A stretch of DNA of 9,127 nucleotides from Acidobacteriota bacterium (GTDB lineage Bacteria > Acidobacteriota > Terriglobia > Terriglobales > Acidobacteriaceae): positions 1 to 9,127 of the forward strand of contig JAEKKE010000114.1 of assembly GCA_019510535.1 (NCBI GenBank), written 5' to 3'. Position numbers and translations under genes: made by a program. Under the pieces are notes generated by a model. That model saw only the letters and a program-made list of their open reading frames with translations, was not told where the DNA came from and made no database searches. Positions 1 to 5,741 of this stretch are shown one piece after another. Within the stretch, counting starts at the first letter, position 1; each line of letters begins with the position of its first letter.

Positions 1-99
1 CCGGCAACCCTCACACTTAATCCAAAGACCTTCCGTGCGGACTGTCTTCTCTGTGTCGTCGTTGATGATCTCGTTATCTTCGCGCTTAAACCAGGACAT
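1..99 (-). CDS. accD: Acetyl-CoA carboxylase carboxyltransferase subunit beta, N-terminal 33 codons (partial at left edge)
   Basis: On the minus strand an ATG at 99-97 opens a frame beginning MSWFKREDNEIINDDTEK and continuing TVRTEGLWIKCEGCR to the window edge. Starting MSWF, then an acidic linker, then EGLW-x-KC-x-x-C is characteristic of AccD. The CEGC pair would be the first half of its four-cysteine zinc ribbon; the second pair and the crotonase-fold carboxyltransferase domain lie outside the window. With AccA, AccD transfers the carboxyl group from carboxybiotin-BCCP to acetyl-CoA to give malonyl-CoA, the first committed step of cytoplasmic fatty acid synthesis. The start lies 25 bases after the stop of the broken membrane-protein gene at 125, so it may be transcribed with it or from a promoter inside that gene. 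The Shine-Dalgarno match is poor: AGG directly abuts the ATG and a GAGG lies about 14 bases upstream. Confidence rests on N-terminal resemblance only, but the match is distinctive. Confidence 0.87.
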   Translation of the reverse strand, partial: MSWFKREDNEIINDDTEKTVRTEGLWIKCEGCR

Positions 100-124
100 C
101 CTGTTCGTAACCGCCTCGGCTATT

Positions 125-619
125 TTACCGGAGCGGAGCGTACGGTGCCGAGCGGCGGAAGAAGAGGCCTCCCGCGGCACAAAGAACAAGGCCCCAGGCT
201 ATGGCAAACGAGAGCCGCAGAGCGCCTTCCCGGCGTTCAAAGGGAAGCAGGCTCTGGCCAGCAACGACGTAGTCATCGTTGGGAAGCGGACGAACGGTGA
301 GCGCAAGGCGCACACGATTCTCCGGCTGCCAGGTGATGACCGTACGGCCAGTCTGCCGAATACGCGGAAAGATCGCGCTGGGTGGGTGCGGAAAAGCTCC
401 ATGAAGCGTGGCGCTGGCAGCGATGGGTTCGCCGGCAGGGTTGTAGATGGCGGCAAAGGTACGGTCAGAACGCAGCCAATCGAGATCGCTGATCTCTTCC
501 CGCGGCTGCAGGATATGCTCATCCGCTCCCTGCCCGAGTCTGGCGGCGATGCTCGCCACTGCCTGACGGGGCCTGACATCGGCCTGGCGGCGCACGATCT
601 GTTGTGCCGTAACCGCCAT
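125..619 (-). CDS. C-terminal part of a PadR-linked membrane-anchored protein; probable frameshifted or decayed gene
   Basis: This frame is open from 733 down to the TAA at 125-127. If translated alone, the likeliest start is the ATG at 619-617, which shares bases with the stop of the upstream half in a TGATG overlap; a TTG at 667-665 is an alternative, and neither has a clear ribosome binding site. The product (about 164 residues) begins MAVTAQQIVRRQADVRPRQA. It continues with an extracytoplasmic-looking segment containing FAAIYNPAGEPIAASATLHG and a VLAGQ-like VVAGQSLLPFE stretch. It ends in one hydrophobic helix (LSFAIAWGLVLCAAGGLFF) and a short basic tail. This resembles a small sensor-like membrane protein whose N-terminal anchor is supplied by the frame at 619-846. 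With no start signal and no complete first membrane helix, I read it as the 3' part of a single gene broken by a frameshift or internal deletion. Function is unknown. Confidence 0.5.
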   Translation of the reverse strand: MAVTAQQIVRRQADVRPRQAVASIAARLGQGADEHILQPREEISDLDWLRSDRTFAAIYNPAGEPIAASATLHGAFPHPPSAIFPRIRQTGRTVITWQPENRVRLALTVRPLPNDDYVVAGQSLLPFERREGALRLSFAIAWGLVLCAAGGLFFRRSAPYAPLR

Positions 620-846
620 CACCAGATGGCGTGCAGCGGCCGCAAAGGCGTCGATATCCGCTCCCAAAGACCGGAACCCAGGCTGTCCCGTAGATGGACC
701 AAAAGCAGCCGGCCGTGTCCCGATTGCCGCTCGTCATAGGCCTGGCGCGCGGCGTCGAGAAGCTGCTCACGATACCGTGCTCGGAATGCCTTTGGATATA
801 GATAGAGGGATAAAGCGTAGGTGCGGAGGAAATGACCGAGCTTCAT
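619..846 (-). CDS. N-terminal part of a PadR-linked membrane-anchored protein; ends early, probable frameshift
   Basis: A 75-residue frame begins MKLGHFLRTYALSLYLYPKA, followed by FRARYREQLLDAARQAYDE and LLLVHLRDSLGSGLWER. This YP-x-x-FR-x-RY-x-x-xL-x-x-AA-x-x-AY segment resembles the cytoplasmic N-terminus of small membrane proteins (and some permease-like proteins) found beside PadR regulators in Acidobacteriota. The ATG overlaps the padR stop (ATGA), so the pair is translationally coupled. The frame stops at 619 before any transmembrane helix, although such an N-terminal segment should lead into one. The rest of the protein appears in another frame at 125-619, with both frames open across 619-733. 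The family is unnamed. The native role is probably a membrane protein whose expression PadR controls; whether this copy is functional is doubtful. Confidence 0.5.
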   Translation of the reverse strand: MKLGHFLRTYALSLYLYPKAFRARYREQLLDAARQAYDERQSGHGRLLLVHLRDSLGSGLWERISTPLRPLHAIW

Positions 847-1184
847 GCCTTCACCTCGACGGGGCGGATGCCTTTGTCCTGAGCCATGGCGACCGCTCGC
901 TGCAGCCGTGCCGTCTCTGCCGTAAGTACACGCCTGCCGAGCGAGGTAACGCGATAGTAGCGCCGTCGCTCATCTTCAGAGAGGCCCGTCTCCACGACAA
1001 GACCGGCGGTCAGCAGCCGGTCGAGCGTTCCGTAGAGCGTTCCCGGTCCCATGGAGACGTGCTCGCGCGCCTCCTGCATGATGGCGTAGCCGTGCTTTTC
1101 ACCATCGGCAAGGGCGAGAAGGATGGCGAAGACTGCCGGCGTTAGCGGAAGATGATCCTCGGGCGAAGTCCTGGCGGTGCTCAT
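843..1184 (-). CDS. PadR family transcriptional regulator
   Basis: This is a 113-residue protein with the PadR-type winged helix-turn-helix at about residues 12-90. It shows LTPAVFAILLALADGEKHGY (first helices), MGPGTLYGTLDRLLTAGLV (recognition region with the typical GTLY-x-x-LDRL-x-x-GL signature) and DERRRYYRVTSLGRRVL (the wing and the start of the C-terminal helix). PadR proteins are dimeric cytoplasmic repressors that often control their own operon and membrane or transport genes. This is the short type, with only a brief C-terminal helix. The stop overlaps the ATG of the downstream gene (ATGA at 843-846), which suggests translational coupling and that the neighbour is a regulatory partner or target. 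Upstream, within 50 bases, lie paired GATATATC/GATATATATC palindromes that fit an autoregulatory operator. Family assignment is confident; the effector is unknown. Confidence 0.93.
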   Translation of the reverse strand: MSTARTSPEDHLPLTPAVFAILLALADGEKHGYAIMQEAREHVSMGPGTLYGTLDRLLTAGLVVETGLSEDERRRYYRVTSLGRRVLTAETARLQRAVAMAQDKGIRPVEVKA

Positions 1185-1203
1185 GGAAGCACTCTACATC
1201 AGG

Positions 1204-1232
1204 AACAGATATATCCGCAACAGATATATATC
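1204..1232 (-). promoter_or_regulatory. Probable PadR operator: two tandem AT-rich palindromes upstream of padR
   Basis: On the plus strand AACAGATATAT occurs twice, at 1204-1214 and 1219-1229, a 15-base period. Each copy extends into a perfect palindrome: GATATATC at 1208-1215 and GATATATATC at 1223-1232. The palindrome centres are 16 bases apart, about one and a half helical turns. The site ends 20 bases upstream of the padR ATG, and its upstream palindrome overlaps the stop codon of the zinc-ribbon gene (1231-1233). PadR regulators are known to bind AT-rich palindromes near their own promoters, so autoregulation is the natural reading. The binding itself is inferred. No clear -35/-10 pair could be assigned, though the TATAT stretches could also serve as a -10. 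Confidence 0.55.
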
Positions 1233-1911
1233 AACCGGCAACCCGGCGGCGACTCTTCCGGGCCATGCCCGAGATGCCGCCCACCAGCGCCAAGAAAGCG
1301 GTAATGAAGACGGCGCGCATAGCGAACTCTGAGAGCATCTGACCGGCGTGCCCTTCGGGCGAACGCAGCAAGGAGAAGACGAGCTGCTGTTGCTGGGCGT
1401 CAATGCCGACACTCTTGTAGAACTCACCCAGCTTGTTCAGCATGTCGGCGAAAGCGGCGTCCATGGCTGCCCCGCGATGCAGGACATAACGCTGGATGAC
1501 CATCAGCAGCGCGGTCGAGAAGGTGGTGAGGAACGAGACGGCGAGACCGGTCACCGTTCCGAGACGCGCGCCGATACCGCCATCCATGGGACGATTGGGC
1601 GCCGGCTTGAGGTAGAACCAGAGCGTCGTGGTGGATGCCGTGAGGATCCAGAGAAAACGAGCGATGGAGAGCACCGGCACCAGCACAGCCAGCGCGGAGA
1701 GTACCGCGGCGGCAGCGGCAACCACCAGCGACGAGAGCAGTGCCCGGTGCCAATCGATGCGCGAGACACGCTGCAACGGCGGCAGATTGCCGGCGGCGGC
1801 TTCATCCTCCATCTGCTCCGCGGTGACAAAAAGTTGCGCCGCTCCGCAATGAGGGCAGAAGGCGGAGTCCGCGGGGAACGACTGATGGCACCGATGGCAG
1901 GTTGCGTCCAT
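1231..1911 (-). CDS. Zinc-ribbon multi-pass membrane protein of unknown function
   Basis: This is a 226-residue protein. The N-terminus holds a zinc ribbon with two CxxC pairs (C5/C8 and C19/C22, in CHRC and CPHCG), then a charged linker (residues 30-55). Four hydrophobic segments follow: two closely spaced at about 57-103 (ALLSSLVVAAAAAVLSALAV, then a second ending WFYLKP), one at about 114-140 (TVTGLAVSFLTTFSTALLMV), and one at about 197-215 (FITAFLALVGGISG). Between the third and fourth is an amphipathic, Gln-rich stretch (residues 148-195). The tail is basic (ARKSRRR). The cytoplasmic zinc ribbon plus membrane bundle is common among uncharacterised Acidobacteriota proteins; it could act in membrane assembly or signalling, but nothing fixes the role. 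The gene lies 26 bases after the YVTN gene stop and just before padR, so it may share their transcript. Confidence 0.8.
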   Translation of the reverse strand: MDATCHRCHQSFPADSAFCPHCGAAQLFVTAEQMEDEAAAGNLPPLQRVSRIDWHRALLSSLVVAAAAAVLSALAVLVPVLSIARFLWILTASTTTLWFYLKPAPNRPMDGGIGARLGTVTGLAVSFLTTFSTALLMVIQRYVLHRGAAMDAAFADMLNKLGEFYKSVGIDAQQQQLVFSLLRSPEGHAGQMLSEFAMRAVFITAFLALVGGISGMARKSRRRVAG

Positions 1912-1912
1912 G

Positions 1913-1930
1913 CTGCTAAAAGGCTAGCAG
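1913..1930 (-). other. Small hairpin in the leader of the zinc-ribbon gene
   Basis: CTGCTA (1913-1918) and TAGCAG (1925-1930) form a 6-base stem with a 6-base loop, in the 26-base gap between the YVTN gene stop and the zinc-ribbon ATG. There is no recognisable Shine-Dalgarno in this gap. The hairpin could limit translation of the zinc-ribbon gene relative to its upstream neighbour, or be chance. It has no T-tract, so it is not a standard terminator. Confidence 0.2.
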
Positions 1931-1937
1931 ACGAACG

Positions 1938-2915
1938 TTATTTCGCGGAGACGAGTACCATGCCGTCGGCGCCTTTGCCGGAGAAGATGCTCCTTACCTG
2001 CTCCTGTTTGGCCACGTCCAGCTCATCGATCGTTCCGGAGTGCAGGCTGGAGACAAAGGCACGCTTGCCGTCTTTGGTGATCACTACCGCCTGCGGATAT
2101 TCCCCTACTGGAATCACTTTCGTGACCTTCATCGTCGCGAGGTCCAGAAAAGCGACCTTATTGGCATGTACCAGACAAAGGATCAGCGTCTTACCGTCGG
2201 GCGTAATGGCGCCGCCGTAGCCGGAGGCCGGCAGCGCGACATAGTCCTTCACCTTATTGGTGGCGGTATCGATAACAGCGAGACGCGGTTCAATCTGGTC
2301 TGAGGTGAAGACGTACTTGCCATCGTTCGTGATGGTGATGCGCTGTGTATTCTTCGAGATCGGAATGATGGTGACGAGCTTCTTCGCATCGAGATCGAGC
2401 ACCGAAACCGTGCCTGGGCCGACGTTCGCGGTGTAGGCATGGTGGCCATCCGGAGAGAGCACCAGCATGTGCGATTCAGCCTGGCCAGTCGGGATGGAAT
2501 AAAGCACCTTATAGGTCTTGGGATCGATGGCGGTGATGCTCTGATCGATCTCGGTGGTCACCCACAGAACATTGCGGTGCGTGTCATAGACGGGCTTGTG
2601 CGGACGTACACCGTGACCGAAATTGATGGTGTGGATGATCTTGTGGCTGGCCACATCGACCACCTGAATCTCCGCGCCGTCGGTACCTGGCTTGCCGACA
2701 CCGGCACTGCCGTACATGGGAACGAAGGCGATTTTGCCGTCGGGCGTGGTGGTGATCTCATGCCCGGTGACACCGTTCTCGGGAATCGTGTCGATGACCT
2801 TGCCGGCCACTGTATCGATATAGGTGAGGCTCCGGTCCGTCTGATTGGTGACCAGGAGGGTGGACTGGGCCAGGGCAGAGGTAGCGAAGAGAGTGGCGGC
2901 AAGTGCGATTTTCAT
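1938..2915 (-). CDS. Secreted YVTN-family beta-propeller repeat protein
   Basis: The frame is open upstream to 3287, but the start is placed at the ATG at 2915-2913. From there the product begins with a clean signal peptide (MKIALAATLFATSALA, predicted cut before QS), whereas the upstream extension is Arg/Pro/Ser-rich and lies in the palindromic intergenic region. The mature protein (about 309 residues) is made of roughly 40-residue YVTN-type blades: YIDTVAGKVIDTIPENG, VVDVASHKIIHTINFG, AIDPKTYKVLYSIPTG, VLDLDAKKLVTIIPI, VIDTATNKVKDYVALP, FLDLATMKVTKVIPVG and ELDVAKQEQVRSI. These are interleaved with SPDG, TPDG, TNDG and TKDG turns, giving seven blades and so a complete propeller. Such proteins act in the periplasm or at the surface as binding scaffolds; no catalytic residues were seen. 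No good ribosome binding site precedes the ATG. It is divergent from the M13 peptidase gene across a repeat-bearing intergenic region. Confidence 0.88.
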   Translation of the reverse strand: MKIALAATLFATSALAQSTLLVTNQTDRSLTYIDTVAGKVIDTIPENGVTGHEITTTPDGKIAFVPMYGSAGVGKPGTDGAEIQVVDVASHKIIHTINFGHGVRPHKPVYDTHRNVLWVTTEIDQSITAIDPKTYKVLYSIPTGQAESHMLVLSPDGHHAYTANVGPGTVSVLDLDAKKLVTIIPISKNTQRITITNDGKYVFTSDQIEPRLAVIDTATNKVKDYVALPASGYGGAITPDGKTLILCLVHANKVAFLDLATMKVTKVIPVGEYPQAVVITKDGKRAFVSSLHSGTIDELDVAKQEQVRSIFSGKGADGMVLVSAK

Positions 2916-2953
2916 GGCAGGCAAGGATAGCAGGAAAGCCGGAGTATTTGCCG

Positions 2954-3078
2954 CTAGAGCATTTTCCCTGTAGGTGTAGCGCGGGCTTCCCCATCTATGG
3001 GCGTTTTCCGCAATGAAAACGCCACAGCACTCCTCCTCCGGGATACCCAGTAACAGGGAAAATGCGACTAGAGCATTT
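2954..3078. repeat. REP/MITE-like palindromic element in divergent intergenic region
   Basis: GCATTTTCCCTGT (2959-2971) and its exact reverse complement ACAGGGAAAATGC (3053-3065) bound a 107-base unit. The repeat extends imperfectly outward to CTAG on both sides (CTAGAG-CATTTT against CTAGTCG-CATTTT). Inside lies a perfect 9-base stem, GGCGTTTTC (3000-3008) and GAAAACGCC (3015-3023), with a 6-base loop. CTAGAGCATTT occurs in the same orientation at 2954-2964 and again at 3068-3078, just before the M13 leader. There is no coding potential and no T-tract. The layout resembles a short interspersed palindromic element, such as a REP pair mobilised in trans by a RAYT-type transposase, or a MITE; copy number cannot be judged from one window. 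It could also shape the divergent promoters of the YVTN and M13 genes. Confidence 0.55.
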
Positions 3079-3103
3079 ATAGTGGGCCATCGAGGAGTTT
3101 GCC

Positions 3104-5110
3104 ATGAAGTGGTTTGCCGCAGCCGCGCTGGGTTGCACTCTGCTGCCATTTTCCGCCGCCGCCCAGCAGGGTGCGCGGGTTCAGGACATCGATAAGTCGC
3201 TTTCGCCGTGCAACGACTTTGACAACTATGCCAATGGCCAATGGCGGAAGCAGAATCCGATGCCGGCGATCCAGACTTCCTGGGCACTTCGGACCGTCAC
3301 CCAGGAAGAGACCACCGCCAAGCTGCGCGGCCTGTTGGATGAGGCTTCCTCAAAGAAGCAGGCGGCGGGCAGCACCGAACAACTCATCGGTGACTTCTAT
3401 GGCGCGTGTATGGACGAGGCGGCAGTCAATGCCGCAGGCCTGAAGCCGCTGCAGCCGGCGTTGGCGCGCATTGATGCCATCAAGGACGCCCGCGGTGTGC
3501 AGACGATGATCGTCGATCTGATGAAGGTTGGCGTTCGGGCTCCGCTCGATATCAGTTCATCGCAGGATGCGCATGCTCCGCTGGATACCATTGCCGAGAT
3601 CTCGATCCGTGGTCTGGGCCTTCCCGACCGGGACTATTATCTGCGCAACGAACCTCGCTACAAGGAGATTCGTGAGAAGTACACCGCGCATGTAGAGTCG
3701 ATGTTCAAGCTTGCGGGCTACAGCGAGATCCAGGCGAAGGAAGCAACCGATGCCGTGCTGAAGATCGAGACTAAGCTGGCCGAAGCGCGGCTGTCGCGCG
3801 TGGAGCTGCGCGAGCCGAAGAATACCGACCATCCAATGCAGTTCGGCGAGCTAACGAAGCAGTACCCAGGCTTCGACTGGGTGGCCACATATAAGACCCT
3901 GAATGTTCCTCAGGGCAAGCTGAATCTCAGCCAGCCCAAGCTGACCGCGGCCTTTCTTACAGAGCTGAAACAGACGCCGGTCGGTGAATGGAAGGCTTAT
4001 CTGCGCTGGATGGTGTTGCACGCCGATGCAGCCTACCTGCCTACGACGTTTGTCGATGAGAACTTCCATTTCTTCGGAACGGTGATGACCGGCGTAAAGG
4101 AGCAGCGGCCGCGGTGGCAGCGGTGCTCGCGCCTGGTGGATTCGCAACTCGGCGAAGCGCTGGGTAAGAGGTATGTCGAGGTGTACTTCTCGCCGGAGGC
4201 GAAAACCCGTGCGCGCGAGATGGCAGTCAATATCGCCGAGCAGTTGAAGCTGAGCATTACCAGCAATGACTGGATGACGCAGGCAACCAAGGCCAAGGCC
4301 CTGGAGAAGGTAGCCGCTCTCAATATCAAGGTCGGATATCCCGACAAATGGAAGGACTACTCCAGTGTGAAAGTCACGCGCGCCGACTTCCTGTCGGATG
4401 TAATGTCGACGCAGGCCTTCGAGGTGCGCGACGATCTGGGCCGGATCGGCAAGCCACTGGACCGTGGCCGCTGGGATATGACTCCGCCCACGATGAACGC
4501 CTATTACAACCCGCAGATGAATGAGGTGGTTGTACCGGCAGGATATCTGCAGCCACCGGGCTTCAATCCGAAAGGCATCGACGCCATCAATTATGGCGCA
4601 ATTGGAGTCACCATTGGCCACGAGATCAGCCATGGCGTGGATGACGAGGGCGCACAGTTCGCCGCCGATGGATCGCTGACGATGTGGTGGACTCCGGAGG
4701 ACTTTGAAAAGTTCAAGACCAAGACGGCCTGCACAACGCAGCAGTACGACAGCTACTTCATCGAGCCGGGCATTCATCACAACGGAAAGCTGGTGACCGG
4801 CGAGGCCTTAGGCGACCTGGGCGGCGTAAACCTCGCGCTCCGCGCGTACGAGAAATCGCGAGAGGGTAAAGGACCGGAAGCTACCGTCGACGGTCTGACG
4901 CCGGAACAGCAGTTCTTCCTGGCGGAGGCGCAGTGGCGTGGCGCCCTGGTAAGGCCCGAGGCAGCACGCAGCCAGGTGCAGGTGGACCCGCATCCGCTGG
5001 GCAAATGGCGTGTGCTGGGTCCGTTATCGAACATGCCGGAGTTTGAGAAGGCATGGGGGTGCAAGAAAGGGGACCCGATGGTGCGCGCAGAGACCTGCAA
5101 GGTCTGGTAG
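3104..5110 (+). CDS. Secreted M13 family (neprilysin-like) zinc metallopeptidase
   Basis: This is a 668-residue protein with a signal peptide (MKWFAAAALGCTLLPFSAAA, cut near residue 20-22). The start is fixed by GAGGAG at 3092-3097, six bases upstream. The N-terminal M13 domain begins at SPCNDFDNYANGQW. The catalytic domain shows NAYYNP (465-470, substrate backbone binding), HEISH (506-510, the HExxH zinc ligands and general base), and GEALGD with E567 as third zinc ligand and D571 completing ExxxD. Near the end are the conserved GPLSNMPEFEKAWGC and CKVW, which in this family contribute a disulfide and close the fold. Length and motif spacing are normal, so it should be an active periplasmic or secreted oligopeptidase cutting short peptides on the amino side of hydrophobic residues. 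It is the first gene of a plus-strand run and is followed after 21 bases by nadD, with no obvious metabolic link. Confidence 0.96.
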   Translation: MKWFAAAALGCTLLPFSAAAQQGARVQDIDKSLSPCNDFDNYANGQWRKQNPMPAIQTSWALRTVTQEETTAKLRGLLDEASSKKQAAGSTEQLIGDFYGACMDEAAVNAAGLKPLQPALARIDAIKDARGVQTMIVDLMKVGVRAPLDISSSQDAHAPLDTIAEISIRGLGLPDRDYYLRNEPRYKEIREKYTAHVESMFKLAGYSEIQAKEATDAVLKIETKLAEARLSRVELREPKNTDHPMQFGELTKQYPGFDWVATYKTLNVPQGKLNLSQPKLTAAFLTELKQTPVGEWKAYLRWMVLHADAAYLPTTFVDENFHFFGTVMTGVKEQRPRWQRCSRLVDSQLGEALGKRYVEVYFSPEAKTRAREMAVNIAEQLKLSITSNDWMTQATKAKALEKVAALNIKVGYPDKWKDYSSVKVTRADFLSDVMSTQAFEVRDDLGRIGKPLDRGRWDMTPPTMNAYYNPQMNEVVVPAGYLQPPGFNPKGIDAINYGAIGVTIGHEISHGVDDEGAQFAADGSLTMWWTPEDFEKFKTKTACTTQQYDSYFIEPGIHHNGKLVTGEALGDLGGVNLALRAYEKSREGKGPEATVDGLTPEQQFFLAEAQWRGALVRPEAARSQVQVDPHPLGKWRVLGPLSNMPEFEKAWGCKKGDPMVRAETCKVW

Positions 5111-5131
5111 ACCTAAGACAGGGACATATTC

Positions 5132-5731
5132 ATGCGAAGTATCGGTATCTTTGGTGGAACCTTTGATCCTCCCCATTCGGGCCATATTGATGTAGCAAGA
5201 GCGGCAGCGGACAACTTTGGACTTTCCGAGGTCTGGTGGACCCCAGTGGGACGCCAGCCGTTGAAGACAACGCCTCCTCTGGCATTTTATTCCCAGCGTC
5301 TGGCGATGGTACGCATGGTATGTAAAGCGGACTACCGCTTCGTTGCCAGCGGCGCCGACGCTCCGCGCGGCGATGGACAGCCGAATTTCACCATCGACCT
5401 GCTGCAGACACTGCGCGGAGAAAATCCCGGTTGCAGTTGGTGGAATATCGTTGGCGCCGACAGCTTTCTTGACCTTCCCCGCTGGAAATACCCGGACCAG
5501 CTGCTGAACTTTGCGCAATGGATCGTGGTCTCGCGCCCAGGTTTCGATCTTTCGCGGATTGAGGCGATGGGACTGACCTCGGCACAACGATCGCGCGTAC
5601 ACCTGTTGACCGATATTGAAGAACCCATCTCGGCGACGGATCTGCGCGACGCACTGAAACGGGGTGAAAAGCCGGGAGCAGTGCCTCCGCCGGTACTTGG
5701 TTACATCGAAGAGCATGGGCTGTACAGATAG
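5132..5731 (+). CDS. nadD: Nicotinate-nucleotide adenylyltransferase
   Basis: This 199-residue cytoplasmic enzyme joins nicotinate mononucleotide and ATP to give deamido-NAD and pyrophosphate, the penultimate step of NAD synthesis. It has the nucleotidyltransferase signature GGTFDPPHSGH (8-18, with the H-x-G-H nucleotide-binding histidines H15 and H18), VGADSFLDLPRWKYP (107-121, the usual NadD core) and ISATDLR (166-172, the ISSTxIR triphosphate-binding motif). The length is typical. An AGGGA about 8 bases before the ATG supports the start. The gene follows the M13 peptidase by 21 bases. nadD is often directly followed by rsfS; here the phosphoesterase and AhpD-like genes lie between them, in the same direction with small gaps, so co-transcription is likely. 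Confidence 0.96.
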   Translation: MRSIGIFGGTFDPPHSGHIDVARAAADNFGLSEVWWTPVGRQPLKTTPPLAFYSQRLAMVRMVCKADYRFVASGADAPRGDGQPNFTIDLLQTLRGENPGCSWWNIVGADSFLDLPRWKYPDQLLNFAQWIVVSRPGFDLSRIEAMGLTSAQRSRVHLLTDIEEPISATDLRDALKRGEKPGAVPPPVLGYIEEHGLYR

Positions 5732-5741
5732 ACTGTCGAGT

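Noticed and set aside
35..739. Long plus-strand open frame of 234 codons
   Set aside because: It is antisense to accD and the broken membrane gene. Its translation is Arg/Ser/Gly-rich with no domain, a typical shadow in GC-rich DNA.
1235..1244. CCGGCAACCC repeated at 1-10 and 1235-1244
   Set aside because: Both copies lie in coding sequence (accD and the zinc-ribbon gene) in unrelated contexts; ten shared GC-rich bases are expected by chance.
3055..3083. Promoter for the M13 gene with TATAGT at 3078-3083
   Set aside because: No -35-like hexamer stands at the right distance (AGGGAA is found there), and the implied transcription start would fall in the ribosome binding site.
3134..3136. Lipoprotein attachment cysteine (Cys11) in the M13 leader
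   Set aside because: The context AALGC is a poor lipobox, lies too early, and is followed by more hydrophobic signal sequence and an AAA-Q cleavage site.
2916..3287. N-terminal extension of the YVTN protein
   Set aside because: The upstream codons run through the palindromic repeat and into the M13 gene and give Arg/Pro/Ser-rich sequence. A clean signal peptide starts at 2915.
3851..4780. 309-codon minus-strand frame inside the M13 gene
   Set aside because: It is wholly antisense to a well-supported peptidase; no motif, start signal or conserved fold was seen.
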